From: CAZOVB01 sp964583095
GTDB taxonomy: Bacteria > Planctomycetota > Phycisphaerae > SM23-33
NCBI GenBank assembly: GCA_964583095.1
Contig: CAZOVB010000103.1
Coordinates: 1 to 10,264 of the forward strand
Direction: 5' to 3'
DNA: 10,264 nt
Both the position numbers and the translations under genes were made by a program. This document shows, in pieces, positions 1-6,655 of the stretch. Below the pieces are notes generated by a model. That model was not told the DNA's origin, ran no database searches, and saw only the letters and a program-made list of their open reading frames with translations. How positions within the stretch are numbered: the first letter of the stretch is position 1; each line of letters starts with the position of its first letter.

Positions 1-103
1 CCAGGGCATACCCGGGCGGCGAACTGCAATTCAATGCCCCCGGCGGATGCCGCGGCCTGGCGGCGCGCGGCGATTGCCCTCGCGGCGGGTTATCGCCTCA
101 TCC

Positions 104-159
104 CGGTCATTCCGGGTTCGGACCCGTCGAAGGATGTATTTGGACCCGAAAGAGGCACG
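104..159. repeat. 56-bp direct repeat, copy 1
   Basis: This stretch matches 285-340 at all but two of 56 positions (T/C at 141 versus 322, A/G at 150 versus 331). The unit opens with CGGTCATTCC. It contains a small hairpin, CGGGT-TCGG-ACCCG, and then a second, internally repeated TTCGGACCCG (TTTGGACCCG in this copy) about 22 bp further on. It ends in an AGAGG/AGGAGG-like purine stretch. The structure suggests a dispersed intergenic repeat rather than coding sequence. I do not recognise the family. Confidence 0.85.
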
Positions 160-180
160 GACGTGCTTCGCAGGTCCGTG
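156..180. repeat. Inverted repeat able to form a hairpin
   Basis: CACGGAC (156-162) and GTCCGTG (174-180) are perfect complements. Inside them TGC and GCA can add three pairs around a TTC loop, with one G-G mismatch. The hairpin begins inside the end of repeat copy 1. No T-run follows on either strand, so it is not a classical intrinsic terminator. Confidence 0.45.
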
Positions 181-218
181 GCACCCGCACTGGGGGGGGC
201 GACGGTAACGGTTGATTA

Positions 219-233
219 TCACAACACTTGTGA
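219..233. repeat. 15-base palindrome TCACAACACTTGTGA
   Basis: This is a perfect 6-bp inverted repeat around a 3-base centre, lying between the two 56-bp repeats. It has the size and symmetry of a dimeric regulator site, but no promoter or gene beside it explains it. It may be chance. Confidence 0.3.
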
Positions 234-284
234 CGGAATCGGCGAGGCCGTCAATCGCGGCATCGGCCGGGGGGCGGGTGGCAT

Positions 285-340
285 CGGTCATTCCGGGTTC
301 GGACCCGTCGAAGGATGTATTCGGACCCGAAGGAGGCACG
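285..340. repeat. 56-bp direct repeat, copy 2
   Basis: This second copy lies 181 bp from copy 1 with the same orientation. Internal TTCGGACCCG copies are at 298-307 and 320-329. The similarity stops abruptly on both sides, apart from a shared GCGGGT shortly before each copy, so the unit itself is what was duplicated or inserted. Confidence 0.85.
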
Positions 341-437
341 CCTATCCGGGGACGCCATACGCATTAATGCACTCATTCCTGTGCCTGCCTGCCGCCGGGA
401 GAGGCCGTATTCAGCCGATCGAGAATTCGCCCCCTGC

Positions 438-1907
438 TCAAGATCCGGGGGCGTGGTCGCGTTGCAGTTGGTCGTGGCGGGCAAGCAGCTCGTCAGCCCA
501 GTTGCCCCGGCCTGTGCGCCGCAGGTGCTGAGCGTAGTATTCCACGTGTCTGCGGCCAAAGGTTGCGATTTCGGCCAGGACGGTATCGAGCGGATCGCTC
601 CGGGATCCCTGGTCGGTCATACAAGCGGTCCACTGGTCGAGCATCGCCTCTGCAGAGCTGAGCACGTCGATTCTGCTGGAGGCGAGATCGTGAAGTTCCT
701 GGGGATCCTGGCTGAGATTGAAGAGCATTCTATCCGGCAAGCCCGCCATGCCGTCGTACCACGAACGGAGAAACAGCCACCGCTCTTGCTGGTGATCAAA
801 GCGGACCGCGCGTTGGGCCGACTGGGCCAACTGCGAGACCACGAGATATTCCCGTAAGGGAGTGCTTCCGCCGGGGCCCTGGGGCAAAGGCTTTGCGTCC
901 CAGGAATCGGGGATCTGCGCCCCGCACTGGGCGGCGAGCCACGCGGCCACATCAAACGGGTAACACAGGCGCTGGTCTTGATGGCCTGCGACATCCCGGT
1001 CCAGTGCCGGCGACTTGACGATCATGGGCACGTGGGCCACATGTTCATCTGCCAGGGCGTGTCCGCCGTAGCAGCCCAGGTGTCCGAGGCACTCGCCGTG
1101 GTCGGCACTGAGGATCACGGTGGTCTCCTCCAGCAGGCCTAGCTGCTCGAGGCGGTCGATCAGCATGCCGACCTGATGGTCCACGTAACGGATGGTGGCG
1201 TCGTAGTTGTCGTAGAGGTCGCGAACCTTCTCCAGGCTGTCGAACGGGGCCGGCTGCCCGGGATGTCCCAGGAGTGTTCTGGGGTCCTGGGCACTGCGCC
1301 TTCCGGGCCTGGACCAGTGACTCTCCAGCAACTCGCTGGTCAGCCACGCCGGGGGGGCTTCCGAGGCCCGGTGGAACTTTGCCGGGGCCTGGTGGGGCAC
1401 GTGAACGTCCCAGTAGTTAACGTGGAGGAACCAGTCGGATTTGTCGGCGTTGCGGTCCAACCAGTCCAGGGCCAGGGGGCTGATGGCGGTGGCATCTTCG
1501 TTGCCCTTCAGGCCGGGGTCGATAGCCTCTGCGAAACCCGCGTGGATGTGCCAGGCCCCGTGCCGGTCGGCGAAACTGCTGATGCTGGCCGTGTAGTGGC
1601 CCCGGTCCCGGAGCAGCGCGGGCCAGGCGGTCTGAGCCAGACTCGGGTGGAACCCCCGTTGCGGGCCGTCCCCATACGGCTGGGCCCGGGTACCGCCGTG
1701 AGACACCGCGCCGTGGTGGATTCCGAATCGGCCGCCAAAGAGGCTCGTCCTGCTGGGAAGGCAGGGCAGATCGGGCGCGTAGCAGTTGGAGAAGCGTACG
1801 CCCTCTTCGGCCAGGCGGTCTATGTTCGGGCTGGTCGGGGTGGGGTATCCGTAGCAGCCCAGGTGGCCTGGGCGGAGGCTGTCCACGTCGATATACAGGA
1901 TTCTCAT
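438..1907 (-). CDS. Sulfatase (Cys-type, alkaline-phosphatase fold), no signal peptide
   Basis: A 489-residue sulfatase that should hydrolyse a sulfate ester, probably on a carbohydrate given its neighbours; the substrate cannot be read from the sequence. The activation signature C-L-P-S-R is at residues 49-53, followed by T-S-L-F-G-G. Cys49 is the residue that formylglycine-generating enzyme or anaerobic sulfatase maturase would convert to formylglycine. Asp7/Asp9 lie in the N-terminal metal-site strand, WDVHVPH (166-172) supplies an active-site His, and ADHGE (268-272) supplies the second metal-binding Asp-His. The N-terminus starts directly with the first beta strand and has no signal peptide or lipobox, so I predict a cytoplasmic protein; most sulfatases of such degraders are exported. 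The start ATG overlaps the stop of the upstream oxidoreductase (ATGA), with AAAGG about 8 bases before it. The open frame continues upstream to 2771, but that part is an Arg/Pro-rich shadow. Confidence 0.93.
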   Translation of the reverse strand: MRILYIDVDSLRPGHLGCYGYPTPTSPNIDRLAEEGVRFSNCYAPDLPCLPSRTSLFGGRFGIHHGAVSHGGTRAQPYGDGPQRGFHPSLAQTAWPALLRDRGHYTASISSFADRHGAWHIHAGFAEAIDPGLKGNEDATAISPLALDWLDRNADKSDWFLHVNYWDVHVPHQAPAKFHRASEAPPAWLTSELLESHWSRPGRRSAQDPRTLLGHPGQPAPFDSLEKVRDLYDNYDATIRYVDHQVGMLIDRLEQLGLLEETTVILSADHGECLGHLGCYGGHALADEHVAHVPMIVKSPALDRDVAGHQDQRLCYPFDVAAWLAAQCGAQIPDSWDAKPLPQGPGGSTPLREYLVVSQLAQSAQRAVRFDHQQERWLFLRSWYDGMAGLPDRMLFNLSQDPQELHDLASSRIDVLSSAEAMLDQWTACMTDQGSRSDPLDTVLAEIATFGRRHVEYYAQHLRRTGRGNWADELLARHDQLQRDHAPGS

Positions 1908-3229
1908 GGCTCGACCTTTGTGTTGGCGACGACGTCTATGTTCTTTCCCGGATAGCCGATGGCGTCGAGGACGTCCCGGGCGGGTACGTCGGCGGGGGCG
2001 GCGCCTCTGAGGGCGGCCAAGGCGGCGCAGGTCCCGGCGGCCTCGCCCATCGCAGCGGCATCGCCGGTCTGTCGGTAGCTGGAATGGGAGAGGAAGTCTC
2101 CGCTGATGCATCGGCCGGCCATCAGGAGGTTTTCGCAGTCGGCTGAGAGCAGCGCCCGCAGGGGGATGTCGTAGGGCTGAATCTCGAACCGGTCCAGCCC
2201 GCCGCGGTCTCCCTTGCGGTTGAGGGCATGGACGTCGATGCCGAAGGCCACGCGGCAGATCGCGTCGTCGTGGCGGATGCCCTCGCGCATGTCCTGTGCG
2301 GTCACGACGTATCGGCCACGGATTCGCCGGCCTTCGCGCACGCCGATCTGTTCGGCGGTGGCGACCAGGCGCATGTTCTGCCAGGGGCCCCCGAGTTTCC
2401 GCAGGGCCCGGATTTGGTCGTGAAGTTCCTGCCGGGCCGGCAGGGTCGCGTCGGTCATTTCCTGTGCATCCAGGCCGCTGACGCCGTAGACGTGGTTGGA
2501 CATCATCATGAACAGGTCGCCCCGCACGGGCAGGATGACGGGCCCCTTGTAGGAGGGGTCGAGCCCGGCCCGGTCCATGTGAACGCGCAACTTGCTTCGG
2601 CAATCCCCGGGGCGATTGCCGCGACGGATCACTCCCTCGGCCTGGAGAACCTTGCCGTCGATTCCGGTAATCAGCGCCAGCAGCGACATGGGCTGGCACG
2701 TGCCGGTCTCGGGGTGTCCCAGGTCGAAGCGACAGCCTGCAAAGGCTCCGAGGTCTCCGTCGCCGGTGCAATCGATGAAGGTTCGGGCAGTGAAGGCCTC
2801 GGGCCCGGACTTGGATTCGGTGATGACCGCCGAGAGCAGGCCGGCCTGGTCGCGCTGGGCCCCCACCACCCGGGTGTAGAGGCGCAGCTTCACGCCGGCC
2901 TCGCGGGCCATCTGCTCCAGAACGATCTTCATATCCTCCGGATCGTAGGCGTTGGAGGCCTGGGGGTTGCTCGCCCCACGATCGGCGAGTTTCTGCTTGA
3001 TCTGTCCCAGCAGGCCCTGCTTGTTGGCATGGTCCCAGATCCAGCTGAGCAGCCCGCTGGTCCAGATCCCGCCCAGGCAGCCGTGGGGTTCGATGAGTCG
3101 CACGTCGGCCCCGGCCCGGGCGGCTGCGATGGCAGCGCAGATGCCCGCGGGCCCTGCCCCGGCCACCAGGACATCCGAGCGATCCACAATGTTTACCCGT
3201 CGGGCCGGTTCGTTTACTGCATTGTCCAT
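1904..3229 (-). CDS. FAD-dependent oxidoreductase, FAD_oxidored (Pfam12831-like), cytoplasmic
   Basis: A 441-residue flavoprotein. A Rossmann dinucleotide site, GAGPAG (residues 24-29), is followed by the ribose-binding acid in RLIEP (Glu47) and a Gly-rich CLGGIWTSG stretch. The FAD-family strand DCTGDGDLG is at 153-161, and a C-terminal FAD motif, AGRCISG, at 371-377 is followed by a helix rich in Ala and Gly. The family's substrates are mostly unknown; some members are labelled xanthan lyase without good reason. There is no signal peptide, so I infer a cytoplasmic site of action, probably on an imported sugar or sugar acid. I chose ATG at 3229 because AGGTGA lies 8 bases before it; an in-frame GTG at 3241 would add four residues but has no ribosome binding site. 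Its start is 4 bases from the upstream stop, and its stop overlaps the sulfatase start. Confidence 0.92.
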   Translation of the reverse strand: MDNAVNEPARRVNIVDRSDVLVAGAGPAGICAAIAAARAGADVRLIEPHGCLGGIWTSGLLSWIWDHANKQGLLGQIKQKLADRGASNPQASNAYDPEDMKIVLEQMAREAGVKLRLYTRVVGAQRDQAGLLSAVITESKSGPEAFTARTFIDCTGDGDLGAFAGCRFDLGHPETGTCQPMSLLALITGIDGKVLQAEGVIRRGNRPGDCRSKLRVHMDRAGLDPSYKGPVILPVRGDLFMMMSNHVYGVSGLDAQEMTDATLPARQELHDQIRALRKLGGPWQNMRLVATAEQIGVREGRRIRGRYVVTAQDMREGIRHDDAICRVAFGIDVHALNRKGDRGGLDRFEIQPYDIPLRALLSADCENLLMAGRCISGDFLSHSSYRQTGDAAAMGEAAGTCAALAALRGAAPADVPARDVLDAIGYPGKNIDVVANTKVEP

Positions 3230-3233
3230 TTCG

Positions 3234-4421
3234 TCATTCACCTGTCGAATCGTTCTGGGGGATCAGTTCGGCCACGCCGATGGCGTCCTCGCCGCTGCCG
3301 GTGTAATAGAGGTAAATCCTGTCATCGGAATCCCGAAACACGAACGGGTCGCGCAGTTGATGCACGCCGCCCGAAGCCCCACCCTTTTTGGAGGTCTCGA
3401 TGGGGAAGTTGACTCCTTCCCACGGTTCCCGCGGTCGCAGCACTTCCACAGCCGGCGAGAGGGTCCAGTTTCTCCAGTCGGGATCCGAAGCATCCAGGAC
3501 GCTCAGCAGGATCCGCTCGGGCGGGTTGTCCTTCTTAACGCTGTAGAACATGTGGAAGCGGTTTTCGCCGACCTTCAGAAGACTGACGTGGCGGATCTGA
3601 CCCTGGCCGACCTTGAGCTTTCCGGCCCAGGGACCTTCGATATCCTTCTTGAACTGCCTCTTCTCCTGCCAATAGAAATCTTTGCCCCGGTGGAAGCCTT
3701 CGGGGGCGGAGATGGCCACGTCCTGGGTGGGGGTCGAGGCCAAGCCGGGCGCCTGCCAGAGGCTGGCCCCGTTGCTAAGCGCCCAGGCTTTGCCTTGGGC
3801 GGTGAAGACGCGGAAGTACCCCCGCCCGGCCGCGCAGGGAAGGAGCCCCTGGTTGAAATCCAGGCCCGTGGCCGAGGCGGCTGTCATCGTGTACTGAACG
3901 TGCCATCCGGTATTGCCTCCCATTCCATGGAAAAACATGACGAAGCGCCGGTTCTCCTGATCCACGACGACCTCCGGCGAGGCGATGTGCCCCTTCATGC
4001 TCACGCCGTCCTTTTGCAGATGCAGGTCCTCTCCCATGTCCAGGACACCGCGCCTTCCAACGGGGACGTCTGTGCCTGTCTTGTACAGCGTCCAGGGCCC
4101 GACCGGGTTGCTCGCCCAGGCCATGCGAATGTAATGCCCCCCGTGGTGGGCGAAGTACATGTAATAGCGCGCCTGGGGATCGGCCCGGTCTTCGGCCTCG
4201 AGCCAGTCGGGCAAGGCGACCACGCTGGGGCCGTTGATGTTTCGACCTTGTCTTTCGGCGCAGCCACGGCGGGTGAACATCTCCTGGGTGATGACGGGCT
4301 TGGCGTCATTGAGGCGACGGACCTGGTAGAGCTGTCCGAAGCCGGCCGAAGAGGTAAGAAGCAAAATTATCAGCCCAATTCCAGGACAAGAATACGAAGC
4401 AAGCAAAGGGAAGAATTTCAT
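3234..4421 (-). CDS. Secreted five-bladed beta-propeller protein, GH43/GH32-clan-like glycosidase
   Basis: A 395-residue protein with an N-terminal signal peptide: a hydrophobic stretch GLIILLLTSS (16-25) and likely cleavage near Gly29-Gln30. The mature part looks like a five-bladed beta-propeller of the kind found in GH43, GH32, GH117 and GH130 enzymes. It has NGPS (63-66) where such enzymes place an early acid or substrate contact, repeated blade strands such as YYMYFAHH (86-93) followed by SNPVGPW, and RDPFVF (357-362) before a last blade ending YLYYTGSGE. The typical catalytic acid trio cannot be assigned by eye, so glycosidase activity is an inference. Start ATG at 4421 has AGGAAG upstream and overlaps the preceding stop as ATGA, implying translational coupling. 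There is no PEP-CTERM tail and no lipobox, so it is probably periplasmic or released. Confidence 0.85.
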   Translation of the reverse strand: MKFFPLLASYSCPGIGLIILLLTSSAGFGQLYQVRRLNDAKPVITQEMFTRRGCAERQGRNINGPSVVALPDWLEAEDRADPQARYYMYFAHHGGHYIRMAWASNPVGPWTLYKTGTDVPVGRRGVLDMGEDLHLQKDGVSMKGHIASPEVVVDQENRRFVMFFHGMGGNTGWHVQYTMTAASATGLDFNQGLLPCAAGRGYFRVFTAQGKAWALSNGASLWQAPGLASTPTQDVAISAPEGFHRGKDFYWQEKRQFKKDIEGPWAGKLKVGQGQIRHVSLLKVGENRFHMFYSVKKDNPPERILLSVLDASDPDWRNWTLSPAVEVLRPREPWEGVNFPIETSKKGGASGGVHQLRDPFVFRDSDDRIYLYYTGSGEDAIGVAELIPQNDSTGE

Positions 4422-6484
4422 ATATACTTCCTACCACAGCCAGCCCTGCAAGGCAAGGAGGGCCTCCTGCCCGAGCCGCCGGAGCATTGCCATTTACCGG
4501 CCCCGAAGCTCTTGAGTTTCACTCCGGCTCCGATGAGCAACAGCAGCAGGGCGGAGGGTTCCGGGACGATTTCGGCGTAGGCGTTATTGAGCCACTGGCC
4601 ACGGGTGAGTTGCCCGTCGGCCACCAGCCCCGGGCGCGTGGGCAGGGAGAAATCCTCTCCATAGACCGTGCCCAACTGCCCGCGCCACCAGGCTTCCACC
4701 TCGTCGGTGAGCACCAGATCCGGCTGGATGTCGTGGTACTTGAAGGCATCGCTCCACTGCGTGCCCGAGAGCGATACCGGCGCGTCGTAGTTGGTGCCGC
4801 TTGCGATGAGCTGGGTGTTGTGGAACAGCCCGCGGTTGCCGAAATACTGCACGGCCTCGAAATACGGCGAATCGGCATCGACATCGCTTACGTAGAAGGT
4901 CTTGGCGCCGAGATTGTGCAGCAGCCGTTGCAGTTGCGTAACGTCCAGGTCGCGGGGATGGGCCTGCTCTTCCAGGGCCAGAGCAGCGGCCAGGCCGGCA
5001 GCCTGGCCCAGGGCGGTCCAAGTGGGTTCCATTCGCATGGAGTTGTACATGGTATTGTCGGCCGAGACCGCCACGGGCACCAGCAGGCCGTCCAGGCTGA
5101 CCGGCACGATCACGCCGTAGGGAATCGAGTAGGCGATCCGGCTGCCGCTAGGCTGATCCTGTCCCGCGGGCCAGGAAGGCAGATCCGCGATGGCCAGTGT
5201 CTTATTGGTGCGGCTGGTTCCGCCTGAAAGCATGGCCGGCCAGTTGTCCTGGACGAACGCTCCTTCGGGCAGGAAATCCGCAGGTGTCAGGCCAAAGGGG
5301 CTTGTTTCGCTGTGGGCAACCGACGGGTAATCGGCGATGGCGATGGAATCGAGGTGGGCCCCCGTGCGGTGCGAGCCATCGACCGTGTCGCGGTCGGTGC
5401 GGCTGATCTGGTAGAGCCCCACGATCTTGCGTCCCTCGCGGACATAGAGCACGGGCGGGAAGTTGCCGCTGTCCTCGAATTCATCCTTGGCATAGCCCCA
5501 CTGGTTGACCTCCTGCTGGATCTTGTGGTCTTTCAGGGCGGGATCGGTGGCCAGGAAGTGAAAGTAGCCTTGCGTGCGCGTCTTGGCCAGGTCGAACATC
5601 GCCTGTCGGTACTCGGGCGTCCCCTCGGTCCATCCGTTGCCGTCAATGGTGAAGTGATAATCAGCCGAGTAAGCCTTGCCGTTGAAGTCCGCCTTGTCGT
5701 TGATGTCCATCCGGGCCTTGACCTGTGTCATCAATCCCTTGTCCGGATTATCCAGCAGGTACCGGCGAAAGCCCGAGAAGTCCATCCGGTCGTATTTGTC
5801 GGGTTTGACATCGGCGAATTTGACCTGGTTGGCCGGGTCGTGACTCATCGTGATGCGGAAGTTGTATGTCTGGATGTTGCCGATCCGGTAGGCGGCACCG
5901 GCCCGGGCGGCCAGGTCTCCTTCGTACGTGGCATCGACGAACATTCGGGCAGAAACGCTACTCTGGGCCCCGCCCAGGCTTGGCTGGAAGCTCGCTGCTG
6001 TCAGTTGCCGTCGTCCGGCGGCATTGACCACCGTCGAGGCCCCTGTGAGGCGTCGGCCCAGTTGGACCTTCACTCCGGCCTCGCTGAGCATGTCGTTGAA
6101 GACCTTCTTGGCCACGGAAGGCTCGTAGAAGCCGCCGGCTCGACAGTTGGCCACCTGGGAACTTTCGGGGCCGTAGGTCGCAGAGTAATGGCTCACCACG
6201 CGATCCATGAAGTCCTTCCAGGTCCCGCCGAGGCTTTGGAAGGTCTTGAAGTCGGTATTGCTCAGCCCGCCACTGGTGAGCCCGCCGACATGCTCGGTCG
6301 GCTCGATAAGCAGAACGCTCTTTCCGGCCTTGCCCGCATTGAAGGCTGCGGCGATGCCCGCCGGCGTCGCGCCGACGACCACCACGTCGTAGTCCGGGTT
6401 TTGTGCCCGGGCTTGTCCCAACAGGGAGCAGAATGTCAGGAGACCTGTCATGGACATCATCACGGGTTTGGGGAAGTACTTCAT
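4418..6484 (-). CDS. Secreted FAD-dependent oxidoreductase with PEP-CTERM-like tail
   Basis: A 688-residue exported flavoprotein of the FAD_oxidored type. It has a signal peptide ending ARA-Q (cleavage about residue 27/28), then a Rossmann motif GATPAG (38-43), Glu61 for the ribose, HVGGLTSGG (65-73) and the family strand DATYEGDLAA (184-193). Residues about 531-637 resemble a degenerate S-layer-homology region (SPYFEAVQYFGNRGLF, then LTRGQWLNNAY). A PEP-CTERM-like element follows: VPEPSALLLLLIGAGVKLK from residue 640. Normally the protein ends just after the basic residues; here about 30 more residues follow, up to the overlap with the next gene. Start ATG at 6484 is set by GGAGG 5 bases upstream and gives a proper signal peptide; the frame opens earlier at 6562 without support. 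Export and surface sorting suggest oxidation of an extracellular carbohydrate or similar substrate (inference). Confidence 0.92.
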   Translation of the reverse strand: MKYFPKPVMMSMTGLLTFCSLLGQARAQNPDYDVVVVGATPAGIAAAFNAGKAGKSVLLIEPTEHVGGLTSGGLSNTDFKTFQSLGGTWKDFMDRVVSHYSATYGPESSQVANCRAGGFYEPSVAKKVFNDMLSEAGVKVQLGRRLTGASTVVNAAGRRQLTAASFQPSLGGAQSSVSARMFVDATYEGDLAARAGAAYRIGNIQTYNFRITMSHDPANQVKFADVKPDKYDRMDFSGFRRYLLDNPDKGLMTQVKARMDINDKADFNGKAYSADYHFTIDGNGWTEGTPEYRQAMFDLAKTRTQGYFHFLATDPALKDHKIQQEVNQWGYAKDEFEDSGNFPPVLYVREGRKIVGLYQISRTDRDTVDGSHRTGAHLDSIAIADYPSVAHSETSPFGLTPADFLPEGAFVQDNWPAMLSGGTSRTNKTLAIADLPSWPAGQDQPSGSRIAYSIPYGVIVPVSLDGLLVPVAVSADNTMYNSMRMEPTWTALGQAAGLAAALALEEQAHPRDLDVTQLQRLLHNLGAKTFYVSDVDADSPYFEAVQYFGNRGLFHNTQLIASGTNYDAPVSLSGTQWSDAFKYHDIQPDLVLTDEVEAWWRGQLGTVYGEDFSLPTRPGLVADGQLTRGQWLNNAYAEIVPEPSALLLLLIGAGVKLKSFGAGKWQCSGGSGRRPSLPCRAGCGRKYI
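4419..4560 (-). other. PEP-CTERM-like segment with atypical C-terminal extension
   Basis: This is the 3' end of the secreted oxidoreductase gene. The PEP motif, a hydrophobic run of about 12 residues and then K-L-K correspond to an exosortase sorting signal. Instead of a stop within a few codons, reading continues for about 30 residues rich in Gly, Arg and Cys (three Cys) and ends exactly in the start region of the next gene. Neither other frame gives a clearly better ending, although one stops within ten codons as a short polar tail ending RGR. Loss of the original stop, or a small indel, is a plausible origin. Confidence 0.5.
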
Positions 6485-6583
6485 GGTAGCCTCCAGTGGG
6501 CTCGAAGCAGAGAGCCGCTCGCTGCAGCCGTTCTGCGAATTCTCAGGGCAGGGTTCAGGCATGGAAGTTTATGCCCTTCGATC

Positions 6584-6611
6584 CCGGCCGGGGAAAGCTC
6601 ACCCCGGCCGG
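6584..6611 (-). terminator. Strong GC hairpin downstream of the PEP-CTERM protein gene
   Basis: CCGGCCGGGG (6584-6593) and CCCCGGCCGG (6602-6611) form a perfect 10-bp stem with an 8-base loop, about 43 bases after the PEP-CTERM gene's stop and 100 bases before the next start. There is no T-run after it on the minus strand. It may be a partial or factor-dependent terminator, or an RNA-stabilising 3' hairpin that lets the small surface protein be made in excess over the downstream enzymes. Confidence 0.5.
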
Positions 6612-6632
6612 TCTCGAAAGGAGGAGGAGATC

Positions 6633-6655
6633 AAACGGTACATCACATAGCGTTT
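6633..6655. promoter_or_regulatory. Interrupted 23-bp palindrome, possible operator
   Basis: AAACG at 6633-6637 and CGTTT at 6651-6655 flank a centre with further partial symmetry (TA/TA at 6639-6640 and 6648-6649; 8 of 11 position pairs match). AAACG...CGTTT half-sites are common in operators of sugar-sensing repressors. The site runs into the stop codon of the PEP-CTERM gene, at the head of the spacer before the oxidoreductase. It also contains ATCACATA (6642-6649), which is identical to the outer 8 bases of the arm of the GntR operator at 8690-8744. No promoter is clear next to it. Confidence 0.35.

Larger units (their letters stand above)
1..437. other. Gene-poor stretch with repeats, downstream of the sulfatase
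   Basis: I see no supportable gene here. Open frames exist on both strands because of the high GC content, but they lack a ribosome binding site or a recognisable protein, and the two copies of the local repeat are read in different frames. The stretch holds two copies of a 56-bp direct repeat, a hairpin-forming inverted repeat at 156-180, a 15-base palindrome at 219-233, a run of eight G at 192-199 and a perfect 10-base palindrome GCATTAATGC at 361-370. No classical terminator with a T-run follows the sulfatase stop at 438. The first ~60 bases could be the edge of a neighbouring gene, but nothing in them identifies it. Confidence 0.6.

Noticed and set aside
111..126. tRNA T-arm (GGGTTCGGACCC resembles a T-stem and loop)
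   Set aside because: No acceptor, D or anticodon arm can be built around it on either strand.
104..340. CRISPR array
   Set aside because: Only two repeat copies, 125 bases apart, with internal direct repeats; no regular spacers and no cas genes.
34..531. Plus-strand open frame over the repeats, starting with an Ala-rich stretch faintly like a primase/polymerase N-terminus
   Set aside because: The resemblance covers about 30 residues only, the two repeat copies fall in different frames, and the frame runs into the sulfatase gene on the other strand.
687..2430. Shared 14-mer TCGTGAAGTTCCTG at about 688 and 2418
   Set aside because: Both copies encode Q-E-L-H-D in unrelated proteins; a chance match with shared codon preference.
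1908..2771. Upstream part of the 777-codon open frame that contains the sulfatase
   Set aside because: It lies wholly inside the oxidoreductase gene in another frame and reads as Arg/Pro/Gly-rich low-quality protein; the sulfatase fold begins at the ATG at 1907.
2228..3412. Plus-strand open frame of 394 codons
   Set aside because: Shadow of the internal oxidoreductase gene, with Gly/Val/Ala-rich translation typical of antisense frames in GC-rich DNA.
2952..4580. Plus-strand open frame of 542 codons opposite the propeller and oxidoreductase genes
   Set aside because: GC-rich antisense shadow: no domain, no ribosome binding site, and the minus strand carries convincing proteins.
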